Shown in pieces: positions 1 to 5,633 of a stretch of DNA of 6,448 nt. Under the pieces are notes generated by a model. That model was not told where the DNA came from. It made no database searches and worked only from the letters and a program-made list of their open reading frames with translations. This stretch comes from Chrysiogenales bacterium. Its GTDB lineage: Bacteria > Acidobacteriota > Aminicenantia > UBA2199. A program made the position numbers and the translations under genes. The stretch lies in assembly GCA_004525465.1 (NCBI GenBank), contig SPCN01000137.1, positions 1-6,448 of the forward strand, written 5' to 3'. Numbering within the stretch: the first letter of the stretch is position 1; each line of letters starts with the position of its first letter.

Positions 1-1
1 C

Positions 2-229
2 ATGGCCAGGTTATCTGCGGGAATTGACTTTGGCATAGAAGATCACGAACCTGTGAGCCTTATATTCATTTTGATCACTCCCACAGACAGAGCAGGAGAG
101 TATTTGAAAGTTTTAGCCAAATTATCGAAATTTCTCAAGGAAAGGGAGCTACTCAAGAAACTCTTTGCAACCGATACCATTCAAGCCACTTGGCAACTGT
201 TTGAGTCTGTCGACAACCAAGAGATCTAG
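2..229 (+). CDS. PTS EIIA type-2 (PtsN-like) domain, C-terminal part of a gene cut by the left edge
   Basis: This is the last 75 codons of a protein whose front lies outside the window. The segment GIDFGIEDHEPVSLIFILITP, followed by a helix rich in Leu and Lys (YLKVLAKLSKFLKERELLKKLF), matches the second half of the EIIA-fructose/PtsN fold; E. coli PtsN has the similar FDAIDNQPVDLLFALLVP and a comparable helix. The ATG at 2 is probably an internal Met, because the phospho-accepting His of this family (in a PH motif) and the first half of the fold should lie upstream. EIIA-like domains are phosphorylated by the PTS or Ntr phosphorelay and often regulate transporters. They occur alone or fused to the C-terminus of antiporters and permeases, so this could be the tail of a transporter; the window cannot tell. 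The gene ends with TAG at 227-229. Family assignment is fairly sure; gene identity is open. Confidence 0.75.
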   Translation: MARLSAGIDFGIEDHEPVSLIFILITPTDRAGEYLKVLAKLSKFLKERELLKKLFATDTIQATWQLFESVDNQEI

Positions 230-280
230 AGCAAGAAAAATCAGCGTATCTCCAGTGACGTTATATAAGGAAGAGGCACG

Positions 281-460
281 GTGGATGTACGCTGGGAAAA
301 GCTGAACGCGTTGTTTGAAGCGGGTACCGTGGAAACATTACCTATAGACGAGCAGCCGTATGCCTGTAATAGAAGTTTGCAGGAACTTGGTCTGCGCAGA
401 GCAACAATTTTGAAAAAAATCATTGTTTTATACGTTGACATTTCAGATCGTTATTTTTAA
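281..460 (+). CDS. Short hypothetical protein (59 aa, GTG start), possibly an RCK_C/TrkA_C-like fragment
   Basis: An open frame starts at GTG 281 and ends at TAA 458-460. It has a purine-rich ribosome site just upstream (AAGGA 267-271 and GAGG 273-276). It lies in the same frame as the EIIA-like gene, 51 nt after its stop, with one more in-frame TAA at 266-268, so translational coupling is plausible. The product starts VDVRWEKLNALFEAGTVETL, and its second half contains NRSLQELGLRRATILKKIIV. The pattern S-L-x-E-L-x-L-R followed by a hydrophobic strand resembles the beginning of RCK_C/TrkA_C domains, which bind small ligands and gate ion transporters. A full RCK_C domain is longer, so this would be a partial copy or a remnant. 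No membrane segment or signal peptide is visible. The sequence reads like coding DNA, but its reality as a gene and the RCK_C link are both tentative. Confidence 0.4.
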   Translation: MDVRWEKLNALFEAGTVETLPIDEQPYACNRSLQELGLRRATILKKIIVLYVDISDRYF

Positions 461-463
461 AAT
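435..463 (+). promoter_or_regulatory. Predicted sigma70-type promoter for the permease operon
   Basis: A perfect -35 hexamer TTGACA (435-440) is followed, after exactly 17 nt, by TAAAAT (458-463), a five-of-six match to the -10 consensus. Transcription would start near 470, giving a leader of about 175 nt before the permease start at 646. The -10 overlaps the stop codon of the preceding short ORF, so the permease pair could be transcribed separately from the EIIA-like gene. This is a pattern match only. Confidence 0.55.
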
Positions 464-473
464 GCCTGAATGG

Positions 474-489
474 GGAAAATTGATTTTCC
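474..489 (+). repeat. Small inverted repeat at the predicted 5' end of the permease transcript
   Basis: GGAAAA (474-479) and TTTTCC (484-489) form a perfect 6-bp stem with a TTGA loop. It begins only a few bases after the predicted transcription start, where a hairpin could protect the mRNA 5' end. No T-tract follows it (next bases ACTCAG), so it does not look like an intrinsic terminator of the upstream gene. Confidence 0.35.
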
Positions 490-518
490 ACTCAGTAAAC
501 AACTGTCATCGTCCCGGC

Positions 519-537
519 CCGGCAATGAATATGCCGG
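519..537 (+). repeat. GC-rich inverted repeat in the permease leader
   Basis: CCGGCA (519-524) pairs perfectly with TGCCGG (532-537) around a 7-nt loop. It sits about 110 nt upstream of the permease start codon, inside the predicted leader. No run of T follows, so it is not a typical Rho-independent terminator. It could be an mRNA structure or an operator half-site pair; nothing in the sequence decides this. Confidence 0.35.
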
Positions 538-591
538 CTCTGATCAACGTCGGATTAAACTTATAGGCAAGGGCTACCTTCCCTGTTCTTC

Positions 592-609
592 CCGGATCAG
601 CGCTTCCGG
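592..609 (+). repeat. Inverted repeat just upstream of the permease ribosome site
   Basis: CCGGA (592-596) pairs with TCCGG (605-609) across an 8-nt loop that contains the palindrome AGCGCT (599-604). It ends about 18 nt before the AGGAG ribosome site, so it could affect access to it. The stem is short enough to occur by chance. Confidence 0.25.
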
Positions 610-627
610 CAAAGTTTGGCATCTTGC

Positions 628-638
628 AGGAGAAGAAG
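628..638 (+). promoter_or_regulatory. Ribosome binding site that decides the permease start
   Basis: The purine run AGGAGAAGAAG ends 7 nt before ATG 646, which supports that ATG. A TTG at 616 in the same frame would put this site inside the coding region and add ten Arg/Ser-rich residues that do not look like a permease N-terminus, so it was not used. Confidence 0.65.
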
Positions 639-645
639 CAATCGC

Positions 646-2925
646 ATGAAAAAATTCTCTACCGAAGTTCATTTGAGCCGCGAGATGGGGCTCTGGGACG
701 CCGCTTTGATCGGCGTCGGGGCCATGATCGGCGCCGGCATCTTCGTCCTGACCGGGATCGCGGCCGGGGTCGCCGGGCCGGGCCTCATCATCACCTTCTC
801 CCTTAACGGCCTGGTGGCCCTGCTGACCGCATTCTCCTACGCCGAGCTCGGTTCCTGTTTTCATGACGCCGGGGGCGGCTACCTTTGGGTCAAGGAAGGC
901 CTGCCGAAATGGAACGGGTTCATCTCGGGCTGGATGAGCTGGTTCGCCCATGCCGTGGCCTGCAGTCTCTACGCCCTGGGATTCGGGGCCTATTTCGATC
1001 TGGTCCTCAGGGAATTCCACGTCGTCATGCCTCATTGGGGATTTATCTCGCCCCAGAAAATTCTTGCGGTCGTGGCCGCCATCGCCTTTGCTTATGTGAA
1101 TTTCCGGGGCGCATCGGAAACCGGCAAGGTAGGAAATTTCATCACCATAGCCAAGATCATCATCCTCATGATCTTTGTCGGCTTCGGCCTGGCCATCATT
1201 TTCCGCAAGCCCGACTGGCAGGCTGCATTCACTCCCTTTCTTCCCAACGGCTGGGGTGGAGTTTTTAAGGCCATGGGGTTGACCTTCATCGCCTTCCAGG
1301 GCTTCGAGGTCATCTCCCAATGCTCGGAGGAAATCAAAAATCCGAAGAAAAACATCCCGCGGGCCATTTTCCTCTCGCTGGTGATCGTCGTCCCCATCTA
1401 CCTGCTTGTGGCCTTCACGGCGCTGGGGACCGTCCAGGCTGAGGGCATGACCTCCTGGGCTTACCTGGCTTCTCATAAAGAAACGGCGCTGGTCGAGGTG
1501 GCCAAGAAATTTTTTGTCGGCGGCGGCGTCATGCTCCTCGTCGGCGGCATCATCTCGACAATGTCGGCCCTGAACGCCACGATCTTTTCCTCGTCCCGCG
1601 TGGCCTTTGCCATGGGCCGGGACAGGAATTTTCCCGGTTTTTTCGGCAAGGTTCACAAGAAAAATTTTACGCCCCACCTTTCCATCGTCTTCTCCCTGTT
1701 CCTCGTTGTCCTCATGGCGATTTCCCTTCCCATTGAGGATGTTGCCGCTGCTGCCGACATCATGTTCCTGCTCCTCTTCCTGCAGGTCAATATCACCCTT
1801 ATACGGCTGAGGAAGAAACGGCCGGACCTGGACCGCGGTTTCTTCACCCCGTTCTTCCCTTACCTCTCCATCTTGGGGATTGCCCTCCTGCTCTTCCTGG
1901 CGCTCTACATGTTCAATTACAGTCCCATCGCCTGGGCCGTTGCCGGGATTTGGATCATGTGCGGACTGTTCATGTACAAATCCTATGCGTCGAAACGGGA
2001 GATCGAGCATGTCAGGAAGATCAAATGCCTGGGAAGGCTCGAGTGCCAGGAATACAGGATCCTCGTCCCCCTGGCCAACGGGCGCACCGTGGAGAGCCTG
2101 GCCAGGATCGCCGAGGCCATCGCCAGAAAGCACAACGGCGAGGTCATCTTTCTCCATGTCAACGAGGTACGTGAGCGAGCGCCCCTGATCGCCGGGACCG
2201 TCGAAACAAAGTGGTCGAATTCCCTCTTCGAAAAGGCCCAGTCCTTCCTGGAGGAATCGAACCTCCCGACCAAGTCCATCCTCAACGTCTCGCATCGCAT
2301 CTCCCAGGGTATCCTCGATACAGCCGTGGAAGAGGAATGCAACTTCATCATCCTCGGCCGAGAGAAGGATCCGGATTTCATGGAAAGGATGTTTTCCTCG
2401 ATCATCGACAGCGTCATCGCCAAGGCTCCCTGTGAAGTCGCCGTCCTGCACGGGCAGATGCCGGCTGATAAAGTCAAGATCATCCTCATTCCCTTCGGTC
2501 GGGATATCCACACCCTTTTGGCTACCGAGGTCGCTCCTGCATTTATCGATTATTTCAACTGCCGGGTCAGGATCGTTCTCGTTTTTGAGCCCGACACCGG
2601 CACTGCTGAGAAAGAAGAGCGGGAAAGGACCGTCAGAGAGCTCATTGCCAAAAACTCCCTCCAGGCCGAATTGAAGATCCTGCACAATGTCGATATTCTG
2701 CGGGGCATCCTGGCCGAAGCCAGGGACGCCGACATGATCCTGATGGGAGGCCGGTCCGGCGATTTCCTGGAGCTCTTCCTGGGAAGGTCGCTGGCCCAGG
2801 AAATCACGGAACAGAGCCCTTGCCCCGTCCTGTGGGTCAAGGAATATGAGGAGCGCAAACCGCTCTGGAAACTCCTTCTGAAGCCATTGAAAAAACCGGG
2901 AGAGAAAGATGAATATGAATTTTAA
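646..2925 (+). CDS. APC-superfamily amino-acid permease fused to two UspA-like domains
   Basis: The 759-residue protein has two parts. Residues 1 to about 450 form an APC-type secondary transporter with about twelve membrane helices. Helix 1 carries the substrate-site signature GAMIGAGIFV (residues 25-34). Helix 6 and the following loop carry FIAFQGFEVISQCSEEIKNP then IPRAI (from about 214), as in amino-acid:cation or proton symporters of the CAT/YhdG type. The substrate cannot be read from the sequence. The cytosolic tail holds two universal stress protein domains, at about 470-602 and 609-732. The USP nucleotide motif G-x2-G-x9-G-S/T is lost in the first domain (G571 is followed by REKDPD, and FSS stands where GS is expected). 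It is partly kept in the second (G702-RS-G705, seven residues, G713-RS), with a shortened spacer. Fusions and pairings of APC or antiporter proteins with Usp domains are known; the tail probably senses nucleotide or stress state (inference). The next gene overlaps it by 17 nt. No TTA, CTA or TCA codon occurs in the whole gene. Confidence 0.9.
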   Translation: MKKFSTEVHLSREMGLWDAALIGVGAMIGAGIFVLTGIAAGVAGPGLIITFSLNGLVALLTAFSYAELGSCFHDAGGGYLWVKEGLPKWNGFISGWMSWFAHAVACSLYALGFGAYFDLVLREFHVVMPHWGFISPQKILAVVAAIAFAYVNFRGASETGKVGNFITIAKIIILMIFVGFGLAIIFRKPDWQAAFTPFLPNGWGGVFKAMGLTFIAFQGFEVISQCSEEIKNPKKNIPRAIFLSLVIVVPIYLLVAFTALGTVQAEGMTSWAYLASHKETALVEVAKKFFVGGGVMLLVGGIISTMSALNATIFSSSRVAFAMGRDRNFPGFFGKVHKKNFTPHLSIVFSLFLVVLMAISLPIEDVAAAADIMFLLLFLQVNITLIRLRKKRPDLDRGFFTPFFPYLSILGIALLLFLALYMFNYSPIAWAVAGIWIMCGLFMYKSYASKREIEHVRKIKCLGRLECQEYRILVPLANGRTVESLARIAEAIARKHNGEVIFLHVNEVRERAPLIAGTVETKWSNSLFEKAQSFLEESNLPTKSILNVSHRISQGILDTAVEEECNFIILGREKDPDFMERMFSSIIDSVIAKAPCEVAVLHGQMPADKVKIILIPFGRDIHTLLATEVAPAFIDYFNCRVRIVLVFEPDTGTAEKEERERTVRELIAKNSLQAELKILHNVDILRGILAEARDADMILMGGRSGDFLELFLGRSLAQEITEQSPCPVLWVKEYEERKPLWKLLLKPLKKPGEKDEYEF

Positions 2926-3568
2926 GGAACTCATTAATGACCTGGGTCAGAAGATCATCGCCTTCATGCCGAACCTGCTGGGCGGATTGCTGCTCCTTCT
3001 CCTGGGCTGGTTCATCGCCTGGATAGCCAAACGAATCATCATCCAGATCCTGGTCATCCTGAGATTTGACAGGTTATTTATCAGGTTCCGTTGGAAAAGC
3101 AGTCTTACCAAGGCCGACATCCGCTATGCCCTTTACAACCTGATCGGGAACATTGCGTTTGTCATCGTCTTCCTGATCTTCCTGAATTCGGCCCTGGCCG
3201 CCATGAAGCTCACGATCCTGTCAAGTCTGATCGAACAGGGAGTACTCTTCATCCCGCGGCTGATCGTCGCCCTGGTTATCTTCGGAATCGGCTGGCTGAT
3301 CGCTTCCCGCACCGCCAACGCCGTGGCTCATTCGCTCCTCAAGGAGAGAGTGTCAGGCGCATCTCTTTTCGCCAAGCTCCTCAAATTCATCATCGTGCTC
3401 TTCTTTTCGGCAATGGCCCTGGTGGAGCTCAACATTGCCAAGGAGATCGTGTTAATAGGCTTCGGGGCCTTGCTCTTGACCCTGAGCGTATCCATGATCA
3501 TTGTGATCGCGGCCAGCCGGGAAAGCCTTAAAAACTTCTTCAATCGCGATAAAAAAAATCAGCCCTGA
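2909..3568 (+). CDS. MscS-related membrane protein with two conserved-TM-helix repeats and no beta domain
   Basis: The 219-residue integral membrane protein has about five membrane helices (roughly 20-40, 75-97, 112-132, 156-172 and 179-201). Two segments align without gaps: MPNLLGGLLLLLLGWFIA (20-37) and IPRLIVALVIFGIGWLIA (115-132), sharing Pro, Leu, Gly-Trp and Ala at matching positions. This is the pattern of the 'conserved TM helix' repeat (PF05552) found beside or inside MscS-type channels. The pore-helix and beta domain of true MscS are absent, and the chain ends in a short Lys/Arg/Asn tail. It is therefore a channel-like or accessory protein, not a standard mechanosensitive channel. 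The start at ATG 2909 has GGGAGAG (2898-2904) upstream; ATG 2915 is an alternative. The 17-nt overlap with the permease-USP gene implies translational coupling and a joint role, perhaps in osmotic or membrane stress (inference). Confidence 0.75.
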   Translation: MNMNFKELINDLGQKIIAFMPNLLGGLLLLLLGWFIAWIAKRIIIQILVILRFDRLFIRFRWKSSLTKADIRYALYNLIGNIAFVIVFLIFLNSALAAMKLTILSSLIEQGVLFIPRLIVALVIFGIGWLIASRTANAVAHSLLKERVSGASLFAKLLKFIIVLFFSAMALVELNIAKEIVLIGFGALLLTLSVSMIIVIAASRESLKNFFNRDKKNQP

Positions 3569-3624
3569 CCGGTGAGCGGCGTGCCTGTCAAGTATACCCG
3601 GCCTTCCTGTTTAACCCGTCCCCT
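3569..3624. other. Short convergent intergenic gap without a clear terminator
   Basis: The + strand permease operon and the - strand Lol-like operon end 56 nt apart. I see no strong GC-rich stem followed by a T-run in either direction. A weak CCGGT / ACCCGG pairing exists but needs a bulge. Termination may be Rho-dependent or lie inside the opposing gene. Confidence 0.4.
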
Positions 3625-4362
3625 TTACTTCCGCAGAGACGCTTTTGAAAAAATGTAATCGGGGATATTTTCATTGAAAGTGATCGAATCGACGATCATT
3701 TCGGTCCCGGTTCCTTCTTTCAATACATCCTTGTATAATGCGGTTTTGGGGACCCATCTTCCTTCAACCTGCATCATCTCACCTAGTGTGATTTGCTTGA
3801 GCAGTTTGCCGCTTTTCGCGTAAAGATTTTCTTTTAGTATGATGAAACGTTCCTGGTCCACCCAGATTTTTCTTGTATCGTAGGCTATTTCCTTTTTTTT
3901 CGCCTTCAACTCCAATATCCATACCGGACGGTTTGCGACCGTGTCGGGACCTATGATTTTCGCTTCATACATGTTTTGGAGGAACGGATCCTCCATCATG
4001 TCTTCGTAGGATAAATCCGAACCCAGCACCGATTGGCGCAGCATGTGCCCGCTGATTAAAATAATCCTGTCCGTTGCCGGTGAATAGGTCCAAAGCTGAT
4101 CGCCCAGTTTCAACATCTTGGTTCCCTTTTCCCGGGCCGGGGCGAGATATTCCGTAAATGAATGGTCGATACTTCTCTGCCACGATTTTGCTTCAATAGT
4201 TCTTTCGCCGCGTCGGCCGTGTATGATCATTTTGGACACAACTATCTTACTGTCGGATAGGGTATTTTTATCCACCCTTTCAATTATCTCTTGTGCCGAC
4301 GGTGCTTGGGAAAAGAGCAGAGCCGGCAAAATCAATAACAAGGTTGTCATTGCATATTTCAT
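3625..4362 (-). CDS. LolA-like outer-membrane lipoprotein-sorting protein (periplasmic)
   Basis: The 245-residue protein has a Sec signal peptide: MKYAMTTLLLILPALLFSQA, with likely cleavage after PSA at residue 23. There is no lipobox Cys, so it should be a soluble periplasmic protein. The mature part matches the 'outer membrane lipoprotein-sorting protein' group (LolA_like, PF17131/COG2834). It has a beta-rich pattern: early Met/Ile-rich strands, EKGTKMLKLGDQLWTYSPAT, the family-typical LGSDLSYEDMMEDP (about 113-126), then a strand-rich second half with IWVDQERFIILKENLY. LolA-fold proteins bind acyl chains in a hydrophobic half-barrel and carry lipoproteins, or other lipids, across the periplasm. 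It is the last gene of a leftward operon: its ATG lies in the TGA of the upstream permease gene (4-nt overlap), and AAGGAG (4371-4376) sits 8 nt before it. It probably accepts cargo from the two FtsX permeases next door. Whether the cargo is lipoprotein or lipid cannot be told. Confidence 0.87.
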   Translation of the reverse strand: MKYAMTTLLLILPALLFSQAPSAQEIIERVDKNTLSDSKIVVSKMIIHGRRGERTIEAKSWQRSIDHSFTEYLAPAREKGTKMLKLGDQLWTYSPATDRIILISGHMLRQSVLGSDLSYEDMMEDPFLQNMYEAKIIGPDTVANRPVWILELKAKKKEIAYDTRKIWVDQERFIILKENLYAKSGKLLKQITLGEMMQVEGRWVPKTALYKDVLKEGTGTEMIVDSITFNENIPDYIFSKASLRK

Positions 4363-5633
4363 ACTTCAAGCTCCTTGAACAGTTGCGATGTTTGTCTTTT
4401 ATAAATGCCGATTCCGGCAATTGCTGTTCCCAGCACGGTTGAAATAATTCCCGGCGCGAAGCCGATGATGAAGCTGCCGAAAGTTACCTGGGCACGATAA
4501 ACACTCGATATCATCAACGCTGAATTCTTAAAAAGAAAACCGAAATTGAGCCCATAAATCTGCATCAAATAGGCGACAGCAACGCCGGCGAGCGTTCCCA
4601 AAACAGAACCAAAGATGCCTATCGACACAGATTCCAGGATCAAGGTTTTATAAATGTGTCCTCTGGCTTCGCCAATGGCCATCCTGACGCCGATTTCACC
4701 GTAGCGGCGCAGGCTTCCCATCAGGCCCGCATTCCATAAAACAATCGACATGGCAACCACGAATATCATAATGATAATGATTGACATTGAATCAATCAGA
4801 CCGAGATAATCGGCTAGTCCGCTTTCGTCCGGCAGTGTCCCCATCTGCGGCGAAAATTGGTTGTCGCTGTCTTTGAATTCTTTATTGAACGCCGCTGCCA
4901 TGATCGGGGCCTGTTTTTCGTGATAGATGTCATCCGGGAAGAATCCCAGTATTTCACCGGCCGTATCCTGCATATCCAGGGCAACTTGAATATCGGAAAT
5001 ATCCGCGAAAATAGTGCCACGATCCATGGCCGCGACCCCGAACTGAACCGTTCCCGCAATTTTAAAATTTGTCATGGCCATGCTGCCGTACATGGTTGAG
5101 CTGATCAGTGTTGCCGTATCACCGGGAGAAACCTGCAATTTTTTGGCGAATTCATCACCGATTAAAATTTCGCCGGCCTCTTTCGGCATGCGTCCGCGCC
5201 TGAGGGCTTCTTTCACCTTGAGCAGTCTGATCTCAACACTGGAACTGGAAAACAGATTCAATGCCATGCCGCTGACCGGACCCTGGGTTTTCGTTTCCCC
5301 TTTTTCATCCGGGATATCCAGCAAGCCGCCGAATTTGATGCGCGGCGTCCAGATCATTTCGGGATATTTTTCATTCAACACATCAAGCAACTTGGCGACC
5401 CCGATGAAGGCCAGGTCATTGGGATTTTGATTGGCTTCCTTGGCATAGGCCTGGGCCATGATTCGCACGTGCCCGGTTTGGTAATGGGCCGTGGATCTAA
5501 CCATGTCCGCCATGACACCGTTCATGAATGAGTATATAAAGACAGCCAGAAAAACGCCGATAAAAACGGTCAACACCGGAAAGAGTGACCGTGAGCGGTC
5601 GCGCATCAGACCTTTCAATAAAAAATTAATCAT
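4359..5633 (-). CDS. FtsX/LolC-E-type ABC transporter permease (complete)
   Basis: The 424-residue inner-membrane protein has the MacB/LolCE-type layout. One N-terminal membrane helix (about 17-38) is followed by a large periplasmic domain (about 40-280, MacB_PCD-like, with a segment EILIGDEFAKKLQVSPGD). Three C-terminal helices follow (about 284-304, 334-357 and 384-410). Between helices 2 and 3 lies the cytosolic coupling stretch RRYGEIGVRMAIGEARGHI (about 309-327), which contacts the ATPase in this family. Such permeases do not import; they use ATP hydrolysis to drive extraction or movement of lipoproteins, lipids or periplasmic substrates. GAGGGA (5641-5646) lies 7 nt before the ATG. The gene overlaps both neighbours by 4 nt (ATGA), and with the upstream partial permease it would form a LolC/LolE-like heterodimer. 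No ATPase gene is in the window. Confidence 0.9.
   Translation of the reverse strand: MINFLLKGLMRDRSRSLFPVLTVFIGVFLAVFIYSFMNGVMADMVRSTAHYQTGHVRIMAQAYAKEANQNPNDLAFIGVAKLLDVLNEKYPEMIWTPRIKFGGLLDIPDEKGETKTQGPVSGMALNLFSSSSVEIRLLKVKEALRRGRMPKEAGEILIGDEFAKKLQVSPGDTATLISSTMYGSMAMTNFKIAGTVQFGVAAMDRGTIFADISDIQVALDMQDTAGEILGFFPDDIYHEKQAPIMAAAFNKEFKDSDNQFSPQMGTLPDESGLADYLGLIDSMSIIIIMIFVVAMSIVLWNAGLMGSLRRYGEIGVRMAIGEARGHIYKTLILESVSIGIFGSVLGTLAGVAVAYLMQIYGLNFGFLFKNSALMISSVYRAQVTFGSFIIGFAPGIISTVLGTAIAGIGIYKRQTSQLFKELEV

Noticed and set aside
241..441. Antisense ORF of 66 codons opposite the short GTG ORF
   Set aside because: It has no recognisable domain, and the + strand frame has a better ribosome site and an operon-like position.
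474..489. Intrinsic terminator after the short ORF
   Set aside because: The stem is A/T-rich, only 6 bp, and no T-tract follows; it also lies downstream of the predicted promoter start.
616..645. TTG start at 616 adding ten residues to the permease
   Set aside because: The ribosome site 628-638 fits ATG 646, and the extra Arg/Ser-rich residues are not typical of the family.
574..2934. Long antisense ORF (786 codons) covering the whole permease-USP gene
   Set aside because: Its codons are exact complements of the sense codons, so it stays open only because the sense gene avoids TTA, CTA and TCA. Its product is rich in Asp, Gly, Glu and Pro with no domain, while the sense strand has clear APC and Usp motifs.
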